DNA from: Puniceicoccales bacterium Verruco_02
GTDB taxonomy: Bacteria; Verrucomicrobiota; Verrucomicrobiia; Opitutales; Oceanipulchritudinaceae
NCBI GenBank assembly: GCA_001604585.1
Contig: LVBW01000037.1
Span: 514 to 64,513, forward strand
Direction: 5' to 3'
Length of the DNA: 64,000 nt
Shown: one piece after another, positions 55,178 through 64,000 of the stretch
Numbering within the stretch: position 1 is the first letter of the stretch
How the letters are laid out: the number at the start of each line of letters is the position of its first letter
Position numbers and translations under genes: made by a program
The notes under the pieces: generated by a model
Seen by the model: only the letters and a program-made list of their open reading frames with translations
The model's database searches: none
Told to the model about the DNA's origin: nothing

Positions 55178-55255
55178 CTGAAAAGTGTCTCCGCTTGTGA
55201 ATGTCTCGGAATAATTGTTCGGCCTATGCGGGGCCGGTGCGTTGGATGGCTCCCT

Positions 55256-56353
55256 TTAGCGGGCGGCTTCGTCCGTTGTCAGAGGCTCGTTTTCCATCGC
55301 GAGAAGCACCTTCTGGCCGGGGCTTACAAAGTCCTTGCCAGTTGTGACAATTATGCACTTCTCGGGTAGCTCGCCCTGTATCCAGAGGCCCTCGGGGCTG
55401 GTGTTGACTATGCTGATGGGGATGAAGCTCGTGAGGCCCTCCTCGTCGGCGATCAGAAGGCCGATGCTGCCGGAGTCAGAGAGCATTATGTGCGCCGGGC
55501 TAATGAAGTGGGCCTGCGTTTCCTCGTGCGGAACGCGCAGCTCCGCTGTCAGGCCCGCCAGTATGCGCCCATCGGGGTTTGGCACGTCCAGCTCCACCTT
55601 GTACATTCGGCTCTGCACGTCGGCCTCGGGGCTGATGTAGCCAATAGTGCCCTCCACCTTTTCACCTGTGGACAGGGTGGCGTTGGCCTTGCTGCCAGTG
55701 TGTACGCCGATTATTTCCTGCTCGGTCAGGTAGCCCATTACCACGATGGGGTTAAGCGAGGCCACCCTTGCCACCTCGCTGCCGGGGGACAGAAAGTCGC
55801 CCTTTTCGACGAAGCGTTCGCTAAGATACCCGTCGAAGGGGGCGCGGATTATGCAGCGTTCCAGGTCCAGCCTTGCCGCTTCAAGCGCTGCCTTTGCCGC
55901 TTCGAGCAGGGCCTCGGCGCTGGCCAGCTCGGCCTTGCTCTTAAGGCCCTGCGCGGCGAGTCTTCGCGCGCTGTCCAGCTCAAGCTGCTGCTGGCGAAGG
56001 ACCGCCTCTGCCTGGGCAAGCAGGGCCTGCCTGTCGCGTCCTTCGAGGGTGGCTATCACCTCGCCCTCGCGAATTTTCTTGCCCCGCTCCACGCCGGTGG
56101 AAATCACCTGCCCGCTAAGCTCGGCGCGCACTGTCACGCTGCGGTCCGGCTCGGTGCGGGCGTTGACCTTGGTCTCGCGCGTGATGAGGCTGGCGCTGGA
56201 GTGTATGGCGCGGACCTTGAATAGGTGACGCGTGGCGCCAGCCTGTTCCTGCGCCGGTTTGTCTTTGGCGGATAGAAGGCCGGAGGCCATCCATACGACC
56301 ACTGCCGCGGCCATGATGCCTGAATAAATTAGCGGTGAACGGTTCTTGTCCAT
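55256..56353 (-). CDS. RND efflux periplasmic adaptor (membrane fusion protein)
   Basis: A 365-residue HlyD/AcrA-type adaptor. An N-terminal membrane segment (IYSGIMAAAVVVWMASGLLSA) is followed by a barrel-sandwich/lipoyl half-motif (VRAELSGQVISTGVERGKKIREGEVIATL), a helical hairpin (ALLAQAEAVLRQQQLELDSARRLAAQG; LEAAKAALEAARLDLERC), the second lipoyl half (IRAPFDGYLSERFVEKGDFLSPGSEV) and beta domains. It would join the pump to an outer-membrane channel. It lies 78 bases upstream of the pump gene and is likely co-transcribed. Confidence 0.93.
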   Translation of the reverse strand: MDKNRSPLIYSGIMAAAVVVWMASGLLSAKDKPAQEQAGATRHLFKVRAIHSSASLITRETKVNARTEPDRSVTVRAELSGQVISTGVERGKKIREGEVIATLEGRDRQALLAQAEAVLRQQQLELDSARRLAAQGLKSKAELASAEALLEAAKAALEAARLDLERCIIRAPFDGYLSERFVEKGDFLSPGSEVARVASLNPIVVMGYLTEQEIIGVHTGSKANATLSTGEKVEGTIGYISPEADVQSRMYKVELDVPNPDGRILAGLTAELRVPHEETQAHFISPAHIMLSDSGSIGLLIADEEGLTSFIPISIVNTSPEGLWIQGELPEKCIIVTTGKDFVSPGQKVLLAMENEPLTTDEAAR

Positions 56354-56607
56354 ATTGTGCTGCCGATGCGGTATTGACAGTTTTGCCGCGAGACTGGGGG
56401 GCGGAATGGCCGTCCGGCACGTCTAGCGGCAATGAAAATGATATGACCCTGCCTGAATGGGCGTGGGTCAGTGACTCCATCCCCAAGTTCGGGTCCGGTC
56501 AAAACCAAACTGTTGCCAACTTGAAGCTTTGTGCCTGTCCGCTGGCAATAAATACGTGAATAGCGGCTTTCATGCCGTGGGTAGCGGCTCTATGGCAAGG
56601 CAGAAGG

Positions 56608-57705
56608 CTAGCGGCTTTCCAGCGTCCACTCTCCGGAGAACCAGCGGCGGACCGTTTCGCCTGCGGGCTTGTTCTCTGGCGTGAAGTCGCGCTGCGCGCT
56701 TTCGCTGCCGACATCGCGGTTAATGCGCCAGCTCCAGAATATCACCCCCTCGAACCAGGGCTGCACATACAGGGTGCGGAAAAAGGCCTCGTAGCAGTCC
56801 TGCTGCTCCTGAAAGTCCAGCCCGCCTGTAAGCTCCCACGAGTATGGGGCCGTGGCCGTGCCGTCAACGGAGGTGTAGCCGATCTCGGTGTATATGACCT
56901 GTTTGCCGTACTGCTTGTGCAGCTTGAGGGCGATTTCCACGTATGGCTCCCATGCGGCGATCAGCTCATCCAGTGTCACATCGCTCTTGTCGGCCAGCTT
57001 GTAGTAGGCGTCGATGCCTATGTAGTCCACAGCGTCCCACCAGTTCATGGTGAATTCCGCATAATGATTGGCCGCATAGACGAGTGGCCCGCTGTAAACC
57101 TTGCGCACCTTGGCTATGAGTTCGCGCCAGTGGCTTTCGTAGGGCTGGGCCTCGGAAAGCTCCGTGCCTACGCAGAGCATCTCGACCTTCTCCTCCTCCG
57201 CCATGCGGGCATGGGCTAGGAGCAGCGCGCCGTAGCTGGCAAACCACGCGTCCGCCTCGGCCGTGCTCATGCCCTTGCCAATGTCGCCGCGCCAGCCTTC
57301 GCCGCTGCGCAGGTTGACGTGGGGCTTCAGCATCACCTTCAGGCCAGCCTTGTGGGCGAGCTGCACGGCCTTGCGCTGCTCTTCGATGTCGGGGGCGCTG
57401 TTTTCCTCGTAGTTGTGGTCGAATATCTCGGTGCCGCGCATTGTGTCCTGATAGTACGTGGAGTGGATGCTCACGTAGTTCGCCCCCAGTGCCTTGATAA
57501 GGCGGGTGGACTCTGCGTAGCCGGGCGAGCGGAACTCGCCCTTTTTCCATGCGGGCACTGCAAAGCCGCGTATCTTGCCGTCGTCAATAGTTTGTGTGTT
57601 CATCGTGGCAGGGCCGTTCACGCAGGAGGACAGAGTCAGCAGGGCAGCGCCGGAAATGGCCGCGATAACTGCGAGGATGGTGGATTTGAAACCTTTGCGA
57701 TGCAT
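56608..57705 (-). CDS. GH113-like glycoside hydrolase lipoprotein (probable beta-mannanase)
   Basis: A 365-residue secreted enzyme. The signal peptide (GFKSTILAVIAAISGAALLTLSSC) ends in lipobox LSSC. The TIM-barrel body shows the order expected for GH113 endo-beta-1,4-mannanases: MLKPHVNLRSGEGWRGDIG, MLCVGTELSEAQPYE with the likely acid/base Glu, DAVDYIGIDAYYKLADKSDVTLDELIAAWEP, and VIYTEIGYTSVDG with the likely nucleophile Glu. The ATG at 57705 is chosen over 57867, which adds 54 unsupported residues. Divergent alpha-galactosidase and downstream esterase genes support a mannan-degrading role. Confidence 0.8.
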   Translation of the reverse strand: MHRKGFKSTILAVIAAISGAALLTLSSCVNGPATMNTQTIDDGKIRGFAVPAWKKGEFRSPGYAESTRLIKALGANYVSIHSTYYQDTMRGTEIFDHNYEENSAPDIEEQRKAVQLAHKAGLKVMLKPHVNLRSGEGWRGDIGKGMSTAEADAWFASYGALLLAHARMAEEEKVEMLCVGTELSEAQPYESHWRELIAKVRKVYSGPLVYAANHYAEFTMNWWDAVDYIGIDAYYKLADKSDVTLDELIAAWEPYVEIALKLHKQYGKQVIYTEIGYTSVDGTATAPYSWELTGGLDFQEQQDCYEAFFRTLYVQPWFEGVIFWSWRINRDVGSESAQRDFTPENKPAGETVRRWFSGEWTLESR

Positions 57706-57974
57706 GACTCTACCTTGGTGAATGTTGCTGTTTATTCGGCGACACTTGAGAAATATTCCGGCATGGCCAAGCAAAATTAAGCAGGGGAGTTGCGCATCTT
57801 TACAATTGACGGAGCTTTTTTTGTGGATGCGGCTCAGCTTATTCTCTAGTATCTCCCTTGCCATCATTCATACCCCCACACCGGAAGGACAGCCCGTGCC
57901 CGTCGCAATGCGCCCTGCAAGGTCAATGTCCTCCATCCGGTTCCGCAGTCAACCCGACTAGTAACAGAAATAGT

Positions 57975-59192
57975 ATGTCCTTACGTAAGCTGTTTGGTGG
58001 AAGTATGAATCTTCCGGGCCTTATCGCGGCCCTTGCACTGTCCGCAAGCACGGCAGACGCACAAAAATTCGAGGGTCTGGCTATGACTCCGCCCATGGGC
58101 TGGAATAGCTGGAACACCTTTGAGATAAACATCGACGAGGAGCTTGTCCTCGGCGTAGCCAAAGTGATGAAAGAGAGCGGAATGCTCGATGCGGGCTACA
58201 ATTACATCGTTCTTGACGATGGTTGGATGACCCGCGAGCGCGATGCGAATGGCGACCTTGTGCCCGACCCGGAGAAGTTCCCAAGCGGCATGAAGCATCT
58301 TGCGGACACTCTGCATCAGATGGGCTTCAAGTTCGGCCTGTACAACTGTGCCGGCGGCAAGACCTGCGCCGGCTTCCCCGGCAGTAAGGGGCACGAGTAT
58401 CAGGACGCCCGCCTGTACGCCAGGCTCGGCATTGACTACCTGAAGTACGACTGGTGCGATACCGGAACGCGCGACGCTCAGGAAGCCTACACCACGATGC
58501 GCGACGCCATATACGCCGCAGGCCGCCCGATGATATTCAGCATGTGCGAATGGGGCACGGCCAAGCCTTGGCTATGGGCCAAGGACACGGGTCACCTCTG
58601 GCGCACAACGGGCGACATTATCGACTGCTACGACTGCGAAACGCGCTGGTCGCGCGGCTGGAAGAAGATTGCAGACTTTCAGGCCACAAACGAGGAGCTG
58701 TACAAGGCCGCAGGTCCCGGTCACTGGAACGACCCCGACATGATGGAAGTGGGCAACCCCGGCCTGACCTTGGAAGACAACCGCGCCATGTTCAGCCTCT
58801 GGTGCATGATGGCTGCCCCCCTCATCGCGGGCAACGACGTGCGCAACATGAAGCCCGAGGTGCTCGAAATCCTAATTAACAAGGAAGCAATCGCCATAGA
58901 CCAGGACCCGCTGGGCAAGCAGGGCTGGCGCTTCTACGGCGACCCGCGCCTCGAAATCTGGGTGCGCGAGCTTTCCGGCGGCGACTGGGCCGTCTGCGTA
59001 ATGAACCCCTCTGACGAGGCGCGCGAGTGCTCCGTGACATGGGAACACGTCGGCGGACTGCTGCCGAAGAAGGCCCAGATTCGCGACATCTGGCAGAAGA
59101 AAGACCTCGGCACTACCGATAAGCTGCCGACTGTCACGCGCAAGCTCGCCCCGCACGATGTGATGATGTTCCGTCTCAACGCGATCAAGTAA
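57975..59192 (+). CDS. GH27 alpha-galactosidase, secreted
   Basis: A 405-residue retaining alpha-galactosidase that removes terminal alpha-1,6-galactose. A signal peptide (LFGGSMNLPGLIAALALSASTADAQ) precedes the barrel, which opens with TPPMGWNSWNTFEINIDE. The nucleophile is Asp159 in LKYDWC and the acid/base is Asp214 in WRTTGDI, the standard GH27 pair. GHWNDPDMMEVGNPGLTLEDNRAMFSLWCMMAAPLIAGNDV follows, as in plant-type enzymes. The C-terminal beta domain is present. The ORF extension upstream of ATG 57975 is discarded. The gene is divergent from the GH113-like gene. Confidence 0.95.
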   Translation: MSLRKLFGGSMNLPGLIAALALSASTADAQKFEGLAMTPPMGWNSWNTFEINIDEELVLGVAKVMKESGMLDAGYNYIVLDDGWMTRERDANGDLVPDPEKFPSGMKHLADTLHQMGFKFGLYNCAGGKTCAGFPGSKGHEYQDARLYARLGIDYLKYDWCDTGTRDAQEAYTTMRDAIYAAGRPMIFSMCEWGTAKPWLWAKDTGHLWRTTGDIIDCYDCETRWSRGWKKIADFQATNEELYKAAGPGHWNDPDMMEVGNPGLTLEDNRAMFSLWCMMAAPLIAGNDVRNMKPEVLEILINKEAIAIDQDPLGKQGWRFYGDPRLEIWVRELSGGDWAVCVMNPSDEARECSVTWEHVGGLLPKKAQIRDIWQKKDLGTTDKLPTVTRKLAPHDVMMFRLNAIK

Positions 59193-59223
59193 ACCGTCAA
59201 AGGCAAAGCTGTTTTTCCCCACG

Positions 59224-59263
59224 GGCCGCATGGAGCGACAATAAGTTCCATGCGGCCTGTTTT
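59224..59263 (+). terminator. Rho-independent terminator after the alpha-galactosidase gene
   Basis: GGCCGCATGGA pairs with TCCATGCGGCC over 11 bases with a 12-base loop, followed by TGTTTT. The next gene therefore probably has its own promoter. Confidence 0.82.
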
Positions 59264-59369
59264 CTGGCCTCTAGGGCGGACCCCGCACTTGCGGAAGCTC
59301 TTCCCATTGTTTAGGTAACATGCAGGCAGCTTAGCTGCACAGCACACATACAATCAGCGGCATATCCCG

Positions 59370-60854
59370 ATGAATAACACACGACTTTTTGCAGCCCTTT
59401 GCGCCGCTGCACTCATCAGCACACAAGCCATTGGCAACGTGATACTTCCAGCCATATTCAGCGACCACATGGTGCTTCAGCGCAATGCCGAGGTGACAAT
59501 TTGGGGCCACGCCCTGCCTTACGAGACCGTGACTCTGGAACCGGGCTGGAGCGACGCCCGGCCAAGTCAGCTCGTTGGCCGCGATGGCAAATTTGCCATC
59601 AAGATAAAGACGCCCGACAACAAGGGGCCGTACTCACTCACGGTAAAGGGATGGAACAGTATAACAATTAGCGACATACTTATTGGCGAGGTCTGGCTCT
59701 GCTCCGGCCAGAGCAACATGGCCTTCAGCGCCCAATGGGTGTACAACTTTGCAAACGACGTAAAGGAGGGCCGCTCCAAGGCCACCTTCGACGTGGACAA
59801 AGAGCTGGCCTTCATCGAGCGCGAGCTGGCTGCGGCAGATCACCCCGAACTGCGCTTTTTCACCGTGGGCAGCGTCACTGCCGACACCCCCCAGCAGGCC
59901 CTCTACGGCGAATGGGTCGTGTGCACGCCCGAGACGATGAAGCAGTTTTCGCTCGTGGGCTATTTCTTTGGTCGCCGCCTTCAGGAGGAAATGGACGTGC
60001 CCGTGGGCCTGATAAACAGCAGTTGGGGAGGAACGCCCGCCGACGTGTGGACGCCTGCCCCGCTAATGCAAGGCGACCGCGTTCTGGGTGAGTTTCTAAA
60101 GATTCGCGACAAGGAGACATGGGGGCCCAACGCTCCGGGCGTTCTTTACAACGCCATGATTCACCCCTTGATACCCTTCCGCATCGCGGGCGTTATCTGG
60201 AATCAGGGCGAGGAAAACGTGGGTGCCAATCGAGGCGACGAGCTGTACGCCCGGATGCTGGCCACGATGGTGCGCGGCTGGCGCAGCGCATGGGGCTACG
60301 ATTTCCCCTTCCTCTACGTGCAGATACCGCCCTACCGCTACGATGCGGGGAACCTGGCGGCCTTCCGCGCCGCACAGCTACGCGACCAGCAGCGCCGCGC
60401 TCTGGACCTTATCCCGGACAGCGAGATGATCGTTACTAGCGACGTGGGCAACATCGAGGACATACACCCGATGGACAAGCTCTCCGTGGGCGAGAGGCTG
60501 GCCACCTGGGCGCTGAACCGCGTGTACAACGTGAGCGACGAGATCCCCTGCGGCCCTCTCTACGAGGGCATGAGCGTCGAAGGCGGGGCCATTCGCGTCA
60601 GCTTCATCTATGCGGACGGGCTTCAGGCCTTGGACGGCAAGCCGCTGACAGACTTTCAAATCGCGGGCGAGGACAGGGTGTTCCATCCCGCCACGGCGAT
60701 AATCGACGGCGAGACCGTGCTGGTCTCCAGCCCCGAGGTCAAGCAGCCCTTGGCGGTGCGCTTTGCATGGACGGACATCGCCACGCCCAATCTTTGCGGA
60801 GGCAGCGGGCTGCCAGCGTCCAGTTTTCGCAGCGACGACTGGCCCCTGCAATAG
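59370..60854 (+). CDS. Sialate O-acetylesterase-family carbohydrate esterase, secreted
   Basis: A 494-residue SASA/SGNH-type esterase. A signal peptide (FAALCAAALISTQAIG) precedes the domain opener ILPAIFSDHMVLQRNAEVTIWG. The nucleophile is Ser115 in LCSGQSNMAF, the GINSSWGGTPADVW oxyanion region and WNQGEENVG follow, and the catalytic Asp-His is in VGNIEDIHPMDKLSVGERLATWAL. Family members deacetylate sialic acids or plant and algal polysaccharides. Next to a mannanase and an alpha-galactosidase, acetylated mannan is the more likely substrate. Confidence 0.88.
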   Translation: MNNTRLFAALCAAALISTQAIGNVILPAIFSDHMVLQRNAEVTIWGHALPYETVTLEPGWSDARPSQLVGRDGKFAIKIKTPDNKGPYSLTVKGWNSITISDILIGEVWLCSGQSNMAFSAQWVYNFANDVKEGRSKATFDVDKELAFIERELAAADHPELRFFTVGSVTADTPQQALYGEWVVCTPETMKQFSLVGYFFGRRLQEEMDVPVGLINSSWGGTPADVWTPAPLMQGDRVLGEFLKIRDKETWGPNAPGVLYNAMIHPLIPFRIAGVIWNQGEENVGANRGDELYARMLATMVRGWRSAWGYDFPFLYVQIPPYRYDAGNLAAFRAAQLRDQQRRALDLIPDSEMIVTSDVGNIEDIHPMDKLSVGERLATWALNRVYNVSDEIPCGPLYEGMSVEGGAIRVSFIYADGLQALDGKPLTDFQIAGEDRVFHPATAIIDGETVLVSSPEVKQPLAVRFAWTDIATPNLCGGSGLPASSFRSDDWPLQ

Positions 60855-60944
60855 ACAGCGGCGAAACCGGCGCATTCGGCTGCACCCTTGCATGTGGGCC
60901 GTATGTATGCTCAATTGCCGCACTCTTGTTGCTTAGCACAGGTC

Positions 60945-61790
60945 ATGATTAGCGACTATGCGCAGTATCTTCCGCTTCTGACGGGGGTCCTTTACTTGGG
61001 TGCCTTTGTCCTCTGGCTGCCCTGGCTACTTGGACGGGGTGGGGCGGCCGGGCTGCCGCTTCGCAGTCTTGCTTGGGCGCTCCTCATTTCGGCCTTCGTC
61101 CTGCACAGCGGCATTTTGCTCTTCATAGGCTGCACCGAAGGCCGTTGCCCAGTCGGCAGTGCTATGGAGCTGTTGCAGTTTGTGGCATGGTCGCTCATGA
61201 GCACCTACTTCATCGTTGCGGCGCTCTTCCGAAGCACCCTGCCTGCCTTTTTCACCTCCGCTCTGGCGGGGCTGCTCTGTCTTGTCTCTTCCGGGGCCGG
61301 GGATTTGCCATACCGCGAGAGCCTGTCGTCCACCGTCACGGCGCACGCCGGGCTTTCTCTCTTTGCCTACGGTGCCTTTGCCCTGATTGCGCTGACTTCA
61401 CTCATGTATCTAGTCCAGCACTTCGGGATACGGCGGCGGCGCTGGACGAACATCTTCCGCGCTCTGCCCTCTCTAAGAGAACTGGAACTGGTCAATCTGC
61501 GCCTGCTTCAGGTGGGACTCTTTGTGTACGTGCTGGCGCTTCTAGTCGGGGCATGGTGGTATCTTGGCGGGCAGGGCAGCGTGAGCGGCCTGAAGTTCCT
61601 TTTCGCGACGCTTGTCCTTGTCGCCTATGCGCTGGTCCTGTTTTTCAGGATGGCGGGCAAGCTCTTCGGTCGGCGTCTGGCCTTGGCTGGCATACTGCTC
61701 TTTATCCTTGCCCTCTTGGCCCTGTACCCGGTGCAGCACAGCGGAATGGGACCAGTGAAGGCCGCGCCAGCAGAGGAGGTTGCACGGTGA
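60945..61790 (+). CDS. hemX: HemX/CcsA-like membrane protein
   Basis: A 281-residue protein with about eight hydrophobic segments, of the cytochrome c assembly (CcsA/HemX) family. The segment TAHAGLSLFAYGAFALIALTSLMYL and the order of helices are typical of the HemX members that precede hemA. HemX affects GluTR level in Bacillus; its direct role in this organism is unknown. The start at ATG 60945 is preferred to the ORF start. Its stop overlaps the hemA GTG start by four bases (GTGA). Confidence 0.85.
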   Translation: MISDYAQYLPLLTGVLYLGAFVLWLPWLLGRGGAAGLPLRSLAWALLISAFVLHSGILLFIGCTEGRCPVGSAMELLQFVAWSLMSTYFIVAALFRSTLPAFFTSALAGLLCLVSSGAGDLPYRESLSSTVTAHAGLSLFAYGAFALIALTSLMYLVQHFGIRRRRWTNIFRALPSLRELELVNLRLLQVGLFVYVLALLVGAWWYLGGQGSVSGLKFLFATLVLVAYALVLFFRMAGKLFGRRLALAGILLFILALLALYPVQHSGMGPVKAAPAEEVAR

Positions 61791-62884
61791 GCGCGGGTAT
61801 TTCACTGCGACTTGTGGGCCTAAGTCACCGCAGCGCTCCCAAGGGCCTGCGAGAGTGCATGACTCTGGACGCGGAGCGTCGTACGCGCTTGGAGACTGCA
61901 CTCGACGCCCTGTCGGGCTTGGAGGGTCACCTCTTGCTCTGCACCTGCAATCGGGTGGAACTCTATGCCTCCGGCTCTGCGGAGGAACCTCTGCGGCAGG
62001 CACGCGAGTACTTCTGCAAGGCTACGGGCCTAGGAATCGCTGGGGCGGAACGCTACGGCTACGAGAAGGCTGGCTGCGACGCAGTGCGGCACCTGATGGA
62101 GGTCTGTGCCGGTTTGGACAGCGAGATGACAGGCGAGACGGAGATACTCGGGCAGGTGAAGCAGGCCTACTCGAGCGCGGCGCAGGCAGGGCGGCTCGGT
62201 CCGCTCATGCACAGGCTCTTTCAGAAGAGCTTTCAGGCCGCCAAGCTCGCGCGCGAACTTAGCGGCATAGGTGCGGGGCAGGTGAGCATAGGTGCCGTGG
62301 CTGTGGAGCTTGCAAGGCGCATTCATGGGGATCTCTCCCATAGCCGCATAATGGTTGTCGGGACCGGGCAGGTTGGGGCGGACGTGGCGCAGGCCATGCG
62401 CCTTCGCGGTGCTGGCGACATACGTCTTACAGGGCGCAGCGAGGACAAACTTTGCTGTGTGGCGGGCATTGCCGGAGCGCGAAGCATTCCATTTTCCGTG
62501 TGGAAGAGCCATGTGGCGGAATGCGATATAGTGATTTTCTGCACCTCTGCGCCCGGCAGCATCATCTGCCGGGACGAGATACGCGCCGCCATGCATGGCA
62601 GGGCTGGCAGGCCGCTCTTTCTCATGGATCTTGCCATGCCCCCGGACGTGGAGCCAGAGGCGGGGGATCTGGACGATGTGTTCCTACACAGCTTTTCGGA
62701 CCTCGCGGCAATGGCCAACGAGAACATGCGTGGCCGCCTTGCAGAGCTGGAGCGTTGCCGAGCCGAACTGGAGGAAAGGGCACTGCGCCTGTGGAAGGAT
62801 ATTTTAAGCCGCCACGATGGGGCCGCTTGCGAGGGGCAGGAACTTTCTCAACACGAGGACAGCAGGGCAAGGCAGGAGAGTTGA
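61787..62884 (+). CDS. hemA: Glutamyl-tRNA reductase
   Basis: A 365-residue GluTR that reduces glutamyl-tRNA to glutamate 1-semialdehyde, the first step of C5-pathway haem synthesis. The nucleophilic cysteine is in LLLCTCNRVELYAS. HRSAPKGLRE, GLDSEMTGETEILGQVKQAY, and the NADPH domain VVGTGQVGADVAQAMRLRGAGDI are present, followed by a C-terminal dimerisation helix. The ORF track starts far upstream in another reading of hemX; the GTG at 61787 is the real start. hemN is in the same window at 11 kb, consistent with the C5 route. Confidence 0.95.
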   Translation: MSAGISLRLVGLSHRSAPKGLRECMTLDAERRTRLETALDALSGLEGHLLLCTCNRVELYASGSAEEPLRQAREYFCKATGLGIAGAERYGYEKAGCDAVRHLMEVCAGLDSEMTGETEILGQVKQAYSSAAQAGRLGPLMHRLFQKSFQAAKLARELSGIGAGQVSIGAVAVELARRIHGDLSHSRIMVVGTGQVGADVAQAMRLRGAGDIRLTGRSEDKLCCVAGIAGARSIPFSVWKSHVAECDIVIFCTSAPGSIICRDEIRAAMHGRAGRPLFLMDLAMPPDVEPEAGDLDDVFLHSFSDLAAMANENMRGRLAELERCRAELEERALRLWKDILSRHDGAACEGQELSQHEDSRARQES

Positions 62885-62890
62885 GTGCCG

Positions 62891-63922
62891 CTACATGCTG
62901 CCGCCGCCTTTTTCGCAGGCTTCGAGCAGGCGCTGGATTTCTAGGCCGCGGGCAAAATCCGGCTCTCCGCCCCGGCCTTCCAGCACGGCGCTGACGAAGG
63001 CGCGGTACAGTGAGTCTCGCTCGGGCAATTCCACGCTTTCCCACGCGCCCTGTCCGCCGTCAGGGCCGATGCGGGCCACTTTCATGCGGTCCCAGCCCTC
63101 GTCTAGGTCTATGTCGATCGAGCCTTTCTCCGCGTATATGCAGAGCGACACTTTGTTGGGCCGTCCGCAGGCTAGGCGGGTCAGGGATATGCTGCACAGG
63201 GCACCGCTTTGCAGCTCCATGTCGATTAGGGCGGAGTCGTTCACGTCCATGAGGTATTCGCCGATGCGTCCGCCGGGAGCCTTGTCAAAAGTCTTCATAC
63301 GGCAGCGTATATTCTTCACTGGGCCTAGGGGCAGGGTGGCAAAGTCTAGGATATGAACGCCGATGTCGCCCAGCGCGCCCTTGCTGCCGTGGGCCGAAGA
63401 AAGGCGCCAGAGCCACTTGCGTTCGCTTCGCCAGTCCCCCTGATCGCTTGCCAGCAGCCAGTTCTGGAGGTAGCGGGCCTCTGCGTGAAACACGCGTCCA
63501 AGCTCTCCCCGGCGCAGCATGTCCGCCGCCGCGTGCAGGGCGGCGCTCTTGCGGTAGGAAAGGTTCACCATGTTCACCTTGCCAGATTTTGCCGCCGCAT
63601 CTGCCATGAGCCGGGCCTCTTCCACACTGAAGGCGAGCGGCTTTTCGCATAGAACGTGCAGCCCTGCCTCCAGCACTTTCAGGACTTGGGGACAGTGCGT
63701 ATGGTCCGGCGTTACAATGGCCACTGCATCCAGCCCGCCATCGGCCAGCATGGCGTCCAGATCCGCGTAATACCGAGCTATGCCGTGCTCCGATGCAAAG
63801 GCGGCTGCCTTTTCAAGGCTTGTTCCGCAGACGGCGACGATACAAGCGCGCTCATCCTTGGCGAATTCTGCCGCATGTACGCCAGCCCACCAGCCAGTCC
63901 CGACAATGGCTATTCGTATCAT
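62891..63922 (-). CDS. Gfo/Idh/MocA family oxidoreductase
   Basis: A 343-residue NAD(P)-dependent oxidoreductase. The Rossmann start is IRIAIVGTGWWAGVHAAEFAKDE, and the EKPLAFSVEEARLM segment carries the conserved Lys of the family. A C-terminal substrate domain follows (SSAHGSKGALGDIGVHILDFATLPLG) with the expected Asp and His. The substrate is likely a sugar or inositol but is not readable. ATG 63922 is chosen because it begins at the Rossmann strand. It is convergent with hemA, six bases apart. Confidence 0.92.
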   Translation of the reverse strand: MIRIAIVGTGWWAGVHAAEFAKDERACIVAVCGTSLEKAAAFASEHGIARYYADLDAMLADGGLDAVAIVTPDHTHCPQVLKVLEAGLHVLCEKPLAFSVEEARLMADAAAKSGKVNMVNLSYRKSAALHAAADMLRRGELGRVFHAEARYLQNWLLASDQGDWRSERKWLWRLSSAHGSKGALGDIGVHILDFATLPLGPVKNIRCRMKTFDKAPGGRIGEYLMDVNDSALIDMELQSGALCSISLTRLACGRPNKVSLCIYAEKGSIDIDLDEGWDRMKVARIGPDGGQGAWESVELPERDSLYRAFVSAVLEGRGGEPDFARGLEIQRLLEACEKGGGSM

Positions 63923-64000
63923 GCCAGCGAGTATGGGTGCTGCGCTTGCAATTCGCAACAGTGTGGTTGTTTTTGCTTGTGGCGGGATTATTTCTTTGGC

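Overview
The window is one continuous stretch of bacterial chromosome: about 48 protein genes, high GC, mostly on the + strand, with short gaps. It encodes lipopolysaccharide export (LptC-LptA-LptB) and an RND efflux pump, so the cell has two membranes. FloA followed by a coiled-coil membrane protein, a long IspG with a central insert, a PPi-type phosphofructokinase, many starts without a Shine-Dalgarno sequence, and a set of mannan-degrading hydrolases together suggest the PVC group (Verrucomicrobiota, Kiritimatiellota or Lentisphaerota). That placement is inference only. I saw no rRNA, tRNA, CRISPR array, insertion sequence, prophage or known defence system.

Layout. 1-4.4 kb: the DnaJ C-terminus, an SPOUT RNA methyltransferase, a small membrane protein, and floA with its partner. 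4.7-21.3 kb: housekeeping metabolism, namely glutamate synthase gltBD, hemN, proA, a YciI-like protein, an iron alcohol dehydrogenase, long ispG, a lipocalin lipoprotein, E2 and E3 of 2-oxo acid dehydrogenase, and a DUF3788-like protein. 21.6-24 kb: a three-gene cluster of unknown function headed by a DUF2589-like protein. 24.2-29 kb: elbB-lptC-lptA-lptB, then a CPBP protease, thiL and tsaE. 29-31.1 kb: a divergent flagellin-like gene and a FliS-like chaperone gene, coupled by a 4-base overlap and preceded by a good match to a sigma-28 (FliA) promoter.

31.2-39.8 kb: cinA, a short uvrC, mnmE, mnmG and a PhoB/PhoR-type two-component pair. This segment holds two perfect 16-bp parS-like palindromes inside mnmG and a third imperfect one, with DnaA-box-like words, upstream of mnmE. 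It may therefore lie near the replication origin. 40-48.7 kb: PPi-phosphofructokinase, DNA polymerase III delta-prime, a GT2 glycosyltransferase, a GT-C-like membrane protein, a large chemoreceptor and a TonB C-terminal-domain protein. 49-56.4 kb: trpE, a sigma-70-family factor and an RND pump with its adaptor. 56.6-60.9 kb: a GH113-like mannanase lipoprotein, a GH27 alpha-galactosidase and a sialate O-acetylesterase-family esterase, which together would fit breakdown of acetylated galactomannan. 60.9-64 kb: hemX-hemA and a Gfo/Idh/MocA oxidoreductase.

The most interesting parts are the sigma-28/flagellin-like/FliS-like operon with a duplicated internal domain, the parS sites carried in an apparent insertion of MnmG, and the DUF2589-type cluster. 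All assignments come from reading the sequence and recalling families; no search was run.
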